From JBGTLA01 sp041744375 (GTDB lineage: Bacteria > Actinomycetota > Acidimicrobiia > Spongiisociales > ZC4RG35): DNA of 57,797 bases. Both the position numbers and the translations under genes were made by a program. Positions within the stretch are counted from its first letter, which is position 1, and the number at the start of each line of letters is the position of its first letter. Of the stretch, positions 8,552 through 16,465 are shown in pieces. Where the stretch lies: contig JBGTLA010000110.1 of the NCBI GenBank assembly GCA_041744375.1, forward strand, positions 1-57,797, given 5' to 3'. Under the pieces are notes generated by a model. The model did not search any database. It saw only the letters and a list, made by a program, of their open reading frames with translations, and had not been told where the DNA came from.

Positions 8552-8732
8552 GGAGTTTCCTCACCTTGTTTGACTCGGTTGTTCGGTTGACAGACGTTTG
8601 CTTGCCAGGACGCCTGAACCAAGGGGGAATCGTACCCAGCCTCGGGGAGGGTGCCCGGCATTCATCACAGGATGTGTCGGCCGGTTGCTGCCCCACCTGA
8701 ACCCAAATGTGCCCCTGCCCGCACGAGAGCAT
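8544..8732 (-). CDS. Possible small zinc-ribbon protein ahead of cpaB
   Basis: A 62-codon ORF fills much of the 266-base space between rpsA and cpaB. Its N-terminus has C4, H8, C22 and C25 in the pattern CxxxH...CxxC, with Trp after the His (CGQGHIW), as in many small treble-clef or zinc-ribbon proteins. The rest is basic and has no recognised domain. ATG at 8732 has GGGTGGGGG upstream; a GTG at 8744 is possible. The stop overlaps the cpaB start by 8 bases, as expected for coupled genes. It could still be a chance ORF, since the family cannot be named by eye. Confidence 0.42.
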   Translation of the reverse strand: MLSCGQGHIWVQVGQQPADTSCDECRAPSPRLGTIPPWFRRPGKQTSVNRTTESNKVRKLHG

Positions 8733-8817
8733 CCCATCCCCCACCCTCAGGGTCAAGTGCGCGGAGATGAGCCGCACGGCCCGTTTCGACCCGCGCCGTA
8801 GGGGCCCCGGTCTCGGC

Positions 8818-10431
8818 TCAGCGGCGGCCGATGCCGCGCTCTTTGAGCTCTTGGAGAATCGCCTCGAGCGAGGCGTCGACCGGCATCGGAGGCGGTTCCT
8901 CTTCCTTGGGGCCGAACTCTCGCTCGAATTCCCGCCGAGGAGGACGGCTGGTGGGGGTGGTGGTGGCGGTGCGAGCCCGCTCCTGGCGCTCCTCCCAGTC
9001 CGGCTGGGCTTGCTTGATCGACAACGAGATTCGACGACGTTCGTCGTCCTTCTCGGTGATCTTCGTGCGCACGGCCTGGCCGATCGACAGCTCCAACTCG
9101 GGCGACTCGACCCGGTGGACGGCGATCTCCGAGACATGCACCAACCCCTCGACGCCTTCGACCACGGACACGAACGCCCCGAACGGGACCGTCTTGGTGA
9201 CGGTCCCCTCGATGACGTCTCCCACCTGATGCTCGCGTGAGAACACGTCCCAGGGATCTTCGAGGGTCTCACGGATGGAGAGCGAGATCCGCTCGCGCGA
9301 GCGGTCGACCTCGAGCACCTTGATGGTGACCTCGTCGCCGACGCTCACCACCTCAGACGGATGGTTCACATGTTGCCACGACAGCTCCGAGACATGGACG
9401 AGACCGTCCATCCCTCCCAGGTCGACGAACGCCCCGAAAGCGACAACAGAAGAGACGGTGCCGGTGCGCACCTCGCCCTCTTTGAGATCGTCGAGGAACC
9501 CCTGGCGCTGTTCGGCCTGTTCCTCTTCGAGATGGGCGCGCCGGCTGAGCACAACGTTGTTGCGGTTGCGGTCCAGCTCGATGACCTTGGCTTCGATCTC
9601 GGTGCCGATGAAGGGATCGAGGTCGCGAACCCGGCGGAGGTCGACCAGGGAGGCGGGGAGGAAGCCGCGCAAACCGATGTCGACGATGAGCCCGCCCTTG
9701 ACCACTTCGATGACGGTGCCCTTGACAGTTTCTCGCGTCTCCGACAGTTCCTGGATCCGGCCCCACGCCCGCTCGTACTGAGCGCGCTTCTTGGAGAGGA
9801 TCAGCCGGCCTTCGTCGTCTTCCTTGTTGAGGACCAGCGCCTCCACCCGCTCCCCGACCGTGACGATCGACGACGGGTCGACGTGGTTGCGAATGGACAG
9901 CTCTTCGATCGGGATGAGGCCCTCGGACTTGTAGCCGATGTCGACCATGGCCCCGTCGGCGTCCACCGAGACGACGGTGCCGATCACGATGTCGCCCTCG
10001 TTGAACTCCAGAACGGTGTGGGCGATGGCCGCCTCGAAGTCGTCGATGATGTCGTCGGGAAGGTCGCCGATGTTGGGAGCCTCGATGGGTTGCGGCCCCG
10101 TCATCTTGGGAGCGGGACGCTCCGCCGGATCATCCCCGGTCTCTCCCGGCTCCACCTCGGCCGCCACGGGGGCCTCGGTGCCCTCGGGGAAGTCCGGGGG
10201 TTCGACAGTCTCGGGGACGGCCGCGGCCGGCTCCGTAGGCTGGCCGGTGGATTCGACAGTCTCCTCCGTGGGAGGTGCTGCCTCCTCCTCGGGGGATGGG
10301 ACTACCTCGTTGGCGGATTCCTCCGCCGGGGTGTCGGACTCGTGGGCGGATTCCTCCGCCGGGGTGTCGGGCGTCTCGGCGACGGGCTCTTCGGCCGTCG
10401 TCTCAGGCGCGGTGTCTTGCTCGGTGGACAT
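8818..10431 (-). CDS. rpsA: 30S ribosomal protein S1
   Basis: A 537-residue RNA-binding protein that helps the ribosome take up mRNA. Four S1 domains are visible at about 144-212, 228-296, 318-386 and 403-472, e.g. GDIVIGTVVSVDADGAMVDIG and FGAFVDLGGMDGLVHVSELS. Residues 1-130 are an acidic, Pro/Glu/Thr-rich extension containing two copies of SDTPAEESA-like sequence. The C-terminus is basic then proline-rich. GGAGGTAA upstream sets the ATG at 10431. Four domains is typical for actinobacterial S1; the long acidic N-terminus is not part of the core. Confidence 0.95.
   Translation of the reverse strand: MSTEQDTAPETTAEEPVAETPDTPAEESAHESDTPAEESANEVVPSPEEEAAPPTEETVESTGQPTEPAAAVPETVEPPDFPEGTEAPVAAEVEPGETGDDPAERPAPKMTGPQPIEAPNIGDLPDDIIDDFEAAIAHTVLEFNEGDIVIGTVVSVDADGAMVDIGYKSEGLIPIEELSIRNHVDPSSIVTVGERVEALVLNKEDDEGRLILSKKRAQYERAWGRIQELSETRETVKGTVIEVVKGGLIVDIGLRGFLPASLVDLRRVRDLDPFIGTEIEAKVIELDRNRNNVVLSRRAHLEEEQAEQRQGFLDDLKEGEVRTGTVSSVVAFGAFVDLGGMDGLVHVSELSWQHVNHPSEVVSVGDEVTIKVLEVDRSRERISLSIRETLEDPWDVFSREHQVGDVIEGTVTKTVPFGAFVSVVEGVEGLVHVSEIAVHRVESPELELSIGQAVRTKITEKDDERRRISLSIKQAQPDWEERQERARTATTTPTSRPPRREFEREFGPKEEEPPPMPVDASLEAILQELKERGIGRR
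10312..10370 (-). repeat. In-frame direct repeat in the rpsA acidic extension
   Basis: A 26-base sequence is repeated exactly at 10312-10337 and 10345-10370, a period of 33 bases or 11 codons. It encodes the tandem SDTPAEESAHE / SDTPAEESANE-type units of the S1 N-terminus. Slippage here would change protein length without a frameshift. Confidence 0.85.
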
Positions 10432-10530
10432 GAGTGAGTGGGTTACCTCCGAAAGGAATTGCGCTGCGCGCCTCGGCGCACCGCTTCCAGAAGGCTAACA
10501 GCCCCGAACAGATCACGGCAAAGGGTTTGT

Positions 10531-10545
10531 CCCGGCGAAGCCGGG
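10531..10545 (-). terminator. Hairpin after polA
   Basis: CCCGGC (10531-10536) and GCCGGG (10540-10545) form a 6-bp stem with a 3-base loop, 9 bases beyond the polA stop. No T-run follows on the minus strand, so termination would be partial at best. It separates polA from rpsA. Confidence 0.5.
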
Positions 10546-10554
10546 AAGGGGGGC

Positions 10555-13179
10555 TCAGTCCTTGACGTTGGCCAGGTCTGAACCGGTGCCGATGTCGATG
10601 CGCAAGGGAACGTCGAGGTCGGCCACGTTCTCCATGACTTCGACTGTGAGCCGTCGGAGATCGTCCATCTCTTCGGGAGGTGCCTCCAGCACCAGTTCGT
10701 CGTGGATCTGGAGGAGGAGGGTCGAGCTCATCGCTCTCGACTGCAGCTCCGAGTCGAGGCGAACCATGGCGGCCTTGATGATGTCTGCTGCGGTCCCCTG
10801 CACGGGGGCGTTGAGAGCCATGCGCTCGCCCATCTGGCGGATGCGGAAATTGTCGCTCTTCAGCTCGGGGAGGTAGCGGCGCCGCCCGAACAGGGTGGTG
10901 GTGTACCCCTGGTTGCGCGCCTGCGACACGACACCCTGCATGAAGGCCTGCACGTCGGGGAACTGCTCAAAGTAGGTGTCGATGTGCCCACGGGCCTCGT
11001 CACGGGAGATTCCGAGGCGGGAGGCGAGTCCGAAGGCCTCCATCCCGTACAAGAGCCCGAAGTTGATCATCTTGGCCCGGCGCCGCATCTCCGGTTGCAC
11101 CTCGTCGACCGGCACCCCCCAGACCCGGGCGGCGGTAGCGGTGTGGATGTCGTGGTGGGTGGTGTTGAAGGCGTCGAGCAACCCGGCGTCGCCGCTCATG
11201 TGCGCCAGGACCCGCAACTCGATCTGGGAGTAGTCGGCCACCAGAAAGGCCCACCCCGCGGCCGGAACGAAGGCCCGACGAACGGTGCGGCCGGTCTCGG
11301 AGCGGACGGGGATGTTTTGGAGGTTGGGGCGATCCGAGGAGAGGCGGCCGGTCGTGGCCGCCATCTGGTTGAATCGGGTGTGGATGCGCCCATCGGGGCC
11401 GATGAGGGGGAGGTAGCCGTCGACGTACGTGGAGCGCAGCTTCTCCAGCTCCCGGTAACGCAACAACGCCTCGATGATCGGATGATCCAGCTTCTCGAGC
11501 ACTGAGGCATCGGTCGAGGGTTTGCCGGTAGACGTCTTCTTGTGGACGGGCAGCTCGAGCTTCTCGTACAAGATGTGGCGGAGCTGATCGGTGGAGTTCA
11601 CGTTGAACGGCTCTCCGGCGATGTCGCAGATGCTCGTTTCGAGCCCAGTCAGCTCGGCGCGCAGCTCGTCGCCGAGACCAACCAGGTAATCGCGGTCCAC
11701 CCCGATCCCGGCCAGCTCCATCCGCGCCAGCACTGGCACGAGCGGCAGCTCGAAACGCTCGAAGAGGTCGCGTTCGTCGCGGGCGTCGAGCTCCGACCAC
11801 AACCGGTCTGCCAGCCGATCGATCGCTGCCACCCGGCGACCGGCCGCGGCGAGATCGGGACCGCTGTCGAACGGCAAAGTGCCTGTTTCGCCCGGCTCGG
11901 CGTCGGGTGACTCCACCTCGAGCCCGAGGTAACGACCCGCCACCTCGGCCAATCCGTAACCGCGCGAGGAGGGGTTGAGGACGTAGGCGGCCAGGGCAGT
12001 GTCCATCTTGAGGCCGTCCACCTCGACATCTGCCTCCAGCAGCAGTCGAACGGCTTCTTTGACGTCGTGCCCGATCACTTCCACCGCTCCCGAGGACAGC
12101 GCTTCTGACAGAGGCCCCAGTGCATCGCTGGGAATCACCACGGCCGAGTCCAGGCTTTCGAGAACTGCGAGACCGAAGGGGCCTCCATCGGCCATCACCG
12201 GGTCGACGACGAGGCGGCCGCTCCGGCCGAGAGCCGCTACCTCGTCGGGATTGGTGAGGAGACGGGTCTCGATGTCGAGCACCTCGGCGGGTGTGTCTCC
12301 GGCCGTCGGCTGGACCGAAAGCAGGTCTTCCCACAGGGAGTGGAACTCGAGGCTCTCGAAGAGATCCTTGACCTCGGCCTGTTCCCATTCTCCCCGCGCC
12401 AGCTCGGCCGGATCGACATCGAGCTCGACCGTCGACAACAGCTCCATCAGCTCACGATTCAAGAAGACCTGTTCGCGATTGGCGGCCAGGCTCTCGCGCA
12501 GCCTGGGGGTTTGCTCGTCCAGCGCCGCGTAGATGCCCTCCAGGGTGCCGTGAGCCACCAGGAGGCGGGCCGCCGTCTTCTCCCCCACCCCGGGAACCCC
12601 GGGCAGGTTGTCGGATGTGTCTCCCCGCAAGGCGGCGTACTCGACATAGCGGTCGGGCCCGATCCCGTACCGGTCTTCGACGTAGGCGGCGTCGGCGATG
12701 ACCGTGTCGGTGATGCCCCGGCGGGTGTAGAGGACCTTGACGCGATCGTCGATGAGTTGGAAGGCGTCACGGTCGCCGGTGACGACCAGGACATCCCAAT
12801 CTGCTTCGACGGCTCGGGCGGCCAGGGTGGCGATCAGGTCATCGGCCTCGAACCCTTCGAGACGAAATTGGGTTATGTCGAGGGCATCGAGGACCTCGTC
12901 GATGAGGGGAAGCTGGCTCAAGAAGTTGTCTGGGGCCTTGTCGCGCTGGGCCTTGTACTGGGGGTACCGATCGGTCCGGAACGACTTGCGTGACACATCC
13001 CAGGCCACCGCCAGCGCTTCGGGGTGGTGGTCGCCGAGCAGCTTGATGAGCATGCGGGTGAAGCCGTAGACGGCGTTGGTCACCTGGCCCGAGGTGGTGG
13101 CCAGGTCTTCGGGCAAGGCGAAGAAGGCTCGATAGGCAATCGAATTGCCGTCGAGCAGGGCGAGAGTTCCCTTGCTCAC
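10555..13179 (-). CDS. polA: DNA polymerase I, proofreading domain degenerate
   Basis: An 874-residue repair and Okazaki-fragment polymerase. The 5'-3' exonuclease domain occupies about 1-290. The polymerase domain has motif A DYSQIELR at 649, the O-helix RRRAKMINFGLLYG from 699 and motif C QIHDELVLE at 824-832. The middle domain has the fold's landmarks but lost the catalytic acids: VDPVMADG stands where FDTET is expected and AAIDRL where the Exo III YxxxD motif should be. It therefore probably lacks 3'-5' proofreading, as in several other actinobacterial and thermophile enzymes. The GTG start at 13179 overlaps the upstream ORF stop by 4 bases. Confidence 0.96.
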   Translation of the reverse strand: MSKGTLALLDGNSIAYRAFFALPEDLATTSGQVTNAVYGFTRMLIKLLGDHHPEALAVAWDVSRKSFRTDRYPQYKAQRDKAPDNFLSQLPLIDEVLDALDITQFRLEGFEADDLIATLAARAVEADWDVLVVTGDRDAFQLIDDRVKVLYTRRGITDTVIADAAYVEDRYGIGPDRYVEYAALRGDTSDNLPGVPGVGEKTAARLLVAHGTLEGIYAALDEQTPRLRESLAANREQVFLNRELMELLSTVELDVDPAELARGEWEQAEVKDLFESLEFHSLWEDLLSVQPTAGDTPAEVLDIETRLLTNPDEVAALGRSGRLVVDPVMADGGPFGLAVLESLDSAVVIPSDALGPLSEALSSGAVEVIGHDVKEAVRLLLEADVEVDGLKMDTALAAYVLNPSSRGYGLAEVAGRYLGLEVESPDAEPGETGTLPFDSGPDLAAAGRRVAAIDRLADRLWSELDARDERDLFERFELPLVPVLARMELAGIGVDRDYLVGLGDELRAELTGLETSICDIAGEPFNVNSTDQLRHILYEKLELPVHKKTSTGKPSTDASVLEKLDHPIIEALLRYRELEKLRSTYVDGYLPLIGPDGRIHTRFNQMAATTGRLSSDRPNLQNIPVRSETGRTVRRAFVPAAGWAFLVADYSQIELRVLAHMSGDAGLLDAFNTTHHDIHTATAARVWGVPVDEVQPEMRRRAKMINFGLLYGMEAFGLASRLGISRDEARGHIDTYFEQFPDVQAFMQGVVSQARNQGYTTTLFGRRRYLPELKSDNFRIRQMGERMALNAPVQGTAADIIKAAMVRLDSELQSRAMSSTLLLQIHDELVLEAPPEEMDDLRRLTVEVMENVADLDVPLRIDIGTGSDLANVKD

Positions 13180-13454
13180 GAACGCTCCAACTTTTCGAGC
13201 AGGCGCAGCCTCTGAGCTGCCAGCCTCTCTCGACGCTGGCTGATCGACCGGAGGGAGCGTTCGAAGCGGGCGACGTCGGCGGCCGTCAGCCCGGCTTCTT
13301 CTCGATCGATGTAATTGCCGATAGCTGCGTCCGCCTGAGCGTCGTCGTCGATCGCCCGGTGCATGTCCAGCTCCTCGCGCACTCTTCGCTCCTCGTCGGC
13401 CAGCTCCGTGAGCCGATCGTTCAGCCGGAAGAGCCGCTGGTGGATCCGCCTCAT
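13176..13454 (-). CDS. Small charged coiled-coil protein upstream of polA
   Basis: A 92-residue protein rich in Arg, Glu and Leu, predicted by eye to form helices or a coiled coil (RLFRLNDRLTELADEERR; SISQRRERLAAQRLRLLEKL). I do not recognise the family. ATG at 13454 is preferred over an upstream in-frame start at 13541, which would run into the tRNA on the other strand. It overlaps polA by 4 bases (GTGA), so the two are probably co-translated. Confidence 0.72.
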   Translation of the reverse strand: MRRIHQRLFRLNDRLTELADEERRVREELDMHRAIDDDAQADAAIGNYIDREEAGLTAADVARFERSLRSISQRRERLAAQRLRLLEKLERS

Positions 13455-13463
13455 GTGACCGCC

Positions 13464-13469
13464 ATGATA
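13464..13469 (-). promoter_or_regulatory. -10 box for the polA transcription unit
   Basis: TATCAT on the minus strand ends 9 bases before the ATG at 13454. This would place the transcript start within about 2 bases of the start codon, an almost leaderless arrangement common in actinobacteria. No clear -35 is seen. Confidence 0.4.
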
Positions 13470-13489
13470 TGAGATGGCCGGGACGGTTC

Positions 13490-13495
13490 TACACT
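13490..13495 (+). promoter_or_regulatory. -10 box for tRNA-Leu
   Basis: TACACT matches the TAnnnT consensus and ends 9 bases before the mature tRNA 5' end, so transcription would start about 3 bases upstream of it. The -35 region is weak. It is divergent from the polA-operon -10 box about 20 bases away. Confidence 0.5.
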
Positions 13496-13504
13496 TGGGT
13501 CTCT

Positions 13505-13588
13505 GCCGGAGTGTTGGAATTGGTAGACAAGATGGACTCAAAATCCATTGTCCTCACGGGCGTGCGGGTTCGAGTCCCGCCTCCGGCA
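13505..13588 (+). tRNA. tRNA-Leu (anticodon CAA)
   Basis: An 84-base class II tRNA that reads UUG codons. The acceptor stem pairs GCCGGAG with CTCCGGC (13581-13587), with discriminator A13588. The anticodon stem ATGGA/TCCAT encloses loop CTCAAAA, giving CAA. A long variable arm follows, then the T arm GCGGG-TTCGAGT-CCCGC. The D arm carries TGGTAGA. CCA is not encoded. It is the only tRNA gene in the window. Confidence 0.97.
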
Positions 13589-13890
13589 CAAACAATTCCA
13601 CAGAGTTGAGAAGCCGCCCCCTAAGCTCATCCCAGCAACGGCCACCTCCCGTCCATCCTTTGCCGCATCCCCCACTCCCCCACTCCCTGGCTCAGGATGA
13701 CGGAATCCATGGGGTGGCCGTTGCCACAATTTTTCCCCGTGGCGAAGGGACGCATCAGGTATCGCCCTGGGGAAGGAGTCGGGTGAGGGAGCCACCGAAA
13801 GCACCGCACGATGGCCACCTATTCGGTTGCAGCCATCGACGCCGTCCTCCCACCAGGGACTCTGCCGAACTGGAGGTCGGGCGTCCTCGA
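13589..13890. repeat. REP-like imperfect palindrome in the gap between tRNA-Leu and trpA
   Basis: No gene is seen in these 302 bases. Two 12-base arms (13635-13646 and 13713-13724, GCAACGGCCACC and its complement) enclose about 66 bases. Inside them CCGTCCATCC near the left arm pairs, with one bulge, with the sequence just before the right arm (GGATGACGG). A short tandem of CCCCCACT units lies in the loop. On the minus strand CCGTCATCCTGAGCC resembles the GTCATCCTGAGC-type REP elements scattered in many bacterial genomes. Sequence from 13725 to 13890 shows nothing recognisable. Confidence 0.5.
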
Positions 13891-14670
13891 TCAGGGTAAG
13901 GCGGAACGGAGGGCGGCGACGGCTTCCGCCAGCGATGCCTCGGCGGTAGCGGCATCGGGTGATTCCAGGACCCGTCTCACCAGGGCGGTGCCGACGATGA
14001 CCCCATCGGCCACCTGTCCGGCGGCGGCGGCCTGCTCAGGGGTGGAGATGCCGACCCCCAGCACGAGTGGGACATCGGTCACTTCGCGCACACGCCCCGC
14101 CAGTTCCACGGCTCGCCCACTCGACTCGGACCGCTCGCCCGTCACTCCCAGTTCCGCCACGCCGTAGATGAAAACCGGGTCGAGCTCGGCCACGGCCCGG
14201 ATGCGGGCGTTGCTGGAGGTGGGAGCCACGAACAGCACCATTCCCAAGTCGTTCTCGTCGGCCGCCCGCTTCACCACCGACGCCTCCTCCACCGGCATAT
14301 CGGGGATGATCAGGCCGGAGGCGCCCGCGACCGCCAAGCGGGTACAGAACGTATCCGGACCGGTGCGGAAAACGACATTGGCGTAGGTCATGGCCAGCAC
14401 GGGGACATGGGTCCGGTCGGCGACCGCCTCCACGATCTCGAGGGCCCTCTCGAGGGTGGTTCCGGCCGCCAGGGCACGGCTGGATGCCTCTTGGATCACG
14501 GCACCATCCATCAACGGGTCCGAGTAGGGGATCCCGATCTCGAAGGCGTCGGCCCCGGCTGCGGCCATCGCCACGAACAGGTCGGGGGAGGTGGCGGTAT
14601 CGGGGATGCCGGCGGTCAAAAAGGGAAGTAGGGCCGTGCGCCCGGGCCTGAAGACGGAGCGAACGGTCAC
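13891..14670 (-). CDS. trpA: Tryptophan synthase alpha subunit
   Basis: A 259-residue TIM-barrel enzyme that splits indole-3-glycerol phosphate to indole and glyceraldehyde 3-phosphate, passing indole to TrpB. Recognised from EIGIPYSDPLMDGAVIQ with the catalytic acids, the phosphate-binding VLGVGISTPEQAA near 200 and the loop PDMPVEEA. ATGA overlap with trpB. It is the last gene of the operon. Confidence 0.96.
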   Translation of the reverse strand: MTVRSVFRPGRTALLPFLTAGIPDTATSPDLFVAMAAAGADAFEIGIPYSDPLMDGAVIQEASSRALAAGTTLERALEIVEAVADRTHVPVLAMTYANVVFRTGPDTFCTRLAVAGASGLIIPDMPVEEASVVKRAADENDLGMVLFVAPTSSNARIRAVAELDPVFIYGVAELGVTGERSESSGRAVELAGRVREVTDVPLVLGVGISTPEQAAAAGQVADGVIVGTALVRRVLESPDAATAEASLAEAVAALRSALP

Positions 14671-15854
14671 GAGCGACGCGCCTCGATGATCTGGCCCATG
14701 TCCTTGTCACCTCGGCCCGAGAGGTTGACCAAGACCGTGCGCGTCTCGAGGCTGGAGGCGTTCTTTCCCACCCAGGCGATGGCGTGAGCGGACTCCAGAG
14801 CGGGAATGATCCCCTCCGTGCGGGCCAGTAGCTCGACGGCGTCGAGTGCCTCGGCGTCAGTGATCGACTCGTAGCGGGCAATCCCCGCATCGAGGAAATA
14901 GGCGTGCTCGGGCCCGACTCCCGGGTAGTCGAGTCCGGCGGAGATCGAATGCGCCTCTTCCACCTGACCGTCGGCGTCTTGGAGCAGGTAGGTTCGGCTG
15001 CCGTGGAGGATTCCGGGGCTGCCTTGGCCGAGCGACGCCCCGTGGCGGCCGCTCTCGACCCCCGCACCGGCGGCTTCGACACCGACCAACTCGACCCCGG
15101 TGCCGGCGAAGGGATAGAAGATCCCGATGGCGTTCGATCCGCCTCCGACACAGGCAACGACCATGTCTGGGAGGTCGTCTCCCAGTTGGTCGAGGCACTC
15201 CTCGCCGATGACCTTTTGGAACTCGCGCACCATCCACGGGAAGGGATGGGGCCCCACGACAGAGCCGATCACATAGTGGGTCGTCTCGACGGTGGTGACC
15301 CACTCGCGCATTGCCTCGTTGACCGCGTCCTTGAGCGTCCCCGCCCCCGAGGTCACCGACACCACCTCGGTGCCGAGGAGCTCCATGCGGGCGACGTTGA
15401 GCGCCTGGCGACCGATGTCGACCTCGCCCATGTAGACCACACACTCCAATCCCATGGCGGCGGCCGCCGTGGCGGTGGCGACCCCGTGCTGACCGGCTCC
15501 GGTCTCGGCGATGATCCGTTGCTTGCCCATGCGCCGGGCCAGGAGCACCTGGCCGAGGGCATTGTTGATCTTGTGAGCCCCGGTGTGGGCCAGATCCTCC
15601 CTCTTCAGCCAAACCTCCACTCCCAGCTCGGCCGACAAGCGGGGAGCGTGATGGAGGGGGGTGGGGCGCCCGACCAAGTCTCGTAGCCACCGGTCGAGCT
15701 CGGAGCGGAAGGCGTCGTCGAGCCAGGCCTCCTCGAAGGCCCCCTCCAATTCTTCGAGGGCGCCCATGAGGGTCTCGGGGGCAAAACGCCCGCCGTAGTC
15801 ACCGAACCTTCCCGCCGCATCTGGGCGATCCAGCTTTGCGCCTGTGATGGTCAT
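14667..15854 (-). CDS. trpB: Tryptophan synthase beta subunit
   Basis: A 395-residue PLP enzyme that joins indole and serine. The PLP lysine lies in HTGAHKINNALGQ and the phosphate loop is GGGSNAIG. The N-terminal FGDYGGRFAPETLM is typical of TrpB1. The reading frame stays open upstream through trpF, but ATG at 15854, overlapping the trpF stop by 4 bases, gives the family length. It forms the alpha2-beta2 complex with the next gene's product. Confidence 0.97.
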   Translation of the reverse strand: MTITGAKLDRPDAAGRFGDYGGRFAPETLMGALEELEGAFEEAWLDDAFRSELDRWLRDLVGRPTPLHHAPRLSAELGVEVWLKREDLAHTGAHKINNALGQVLLARRMGKQRIIAETGAGQHGVATATAAAAMGLECVVYMGEVDIGRQALNVARMELLGTEVVSVTSGAGTLKDAVNEAMREWVTTVETTHYVIGSVVGPHPFPWMVREFQKVIGEECLDQLGDDLPDMVVACVGGGSNAIGIFYPFAGTGVELVGVEAAGAGVESGRHGASLGQGSPGILHGSRTYLLQDADGQVEEAHSISAGLDYPGVGPEHAYFLDAGIARYESITDAEALDAVELLARTEGIIPALESAHAIAWVGKNASSLETRTVLVNLSGRGDKDMGQIIEARRS

Positions 15855-16465
15855 GCCTGTTTCGCCTCCTCGACGAACCGACGGATGAGATCGTGGTCTT
15901 TGCTGCCGGGCGATGACTCTAAGCCTGAGGAGGCATCCACTCCGAACGGGCGAACGGCGCGGACGGCATCGGCCACGGTTTCGGGGGTCAGTCCCCCGGC
16001 CAACAGGAAGGGCCTGCCCACCGCGACGGCCATCGCCCAGTCGAAGGAACGGCCGGAGCCGCCGGGAAGATCTTCGTCGGGTGTGTCCACCAACAGGAGG
16101 TGGGGCCCGGCCACCGAGTGGTGGGGTTCTCCCGCTCGGATCGGGGCGATGACGTCCAATCCGACCGCAGACGCAGCTTCGGACGCGTCGGCGCCATGGC
16201 GACCATGCGGCTGAACGGTGTCGACTCCGGCTCGGCGGGCGGCGTCTAGCAACGCCGACGGATCGAGGTCGACTGTCACCAGGACGGTCCGCACGGGTAC
16301 CCCGTCGGTGAGCTCGGCAATGGTCTCGAGCGAGCGGTATCGGGGCGACGGTTCCCACCACACGAAACCCAACGCATCGGCACCGGCCGCCACGGCTACC
16401 TCGACATCGGCCCGGGTGCCGATCCCACACACCTTGACGAACGTCCTCTCAGAAGACCAGGTCAT
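15851..16465 (-). CDS. trpF: Phosphoribosylanthranilate isomerase
   Basis: A 204-residue TIM barrel catalysing the Amadori rearrangement of phosphoribosylanthranilate. The N-terminal FVKVCGIGTRADV contains the catalytic Cys of the VKICG motif. The C-terminal LAGGLTPETV and GVDASSGLESSPGSKD carry the phosphate site and the catalytic Asp. ATG at 16465 lies 17 bases inside trpC. Confidence 0.96.
   Translation of the reverse strand: MTWSSERTFVKVCGIGTRADVEVAVAAGADALGFVWWEPSPRYRSLETIAELTDGVPVRTVLVTVDLDPSALLDAARRAGVDTVQPHGRHGADASEAASAVGLDVIAPIRAGEPHHSVAGPHLLLVDTPDEDLPGGSGRSFDWAMAVAVGRPFLLAGGLTPETVADAVRAVRPFGVDASSGLESSPGSKDHDLIRRFVEEAKQA

Noticed and set aside
10455..10480. Third copy of the bracketing hairpin upstream of rpsA (GGAATTGCGC)
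   Set aside because: It shares only about ten bases with the arm and has no matching second arm.
14667..16430. N-terminally extended trpB of 587 codons
   Set aside because: The first 190 codons lie in another frame of trpF and have shadow-like composition; the trpB family start is at 15854.
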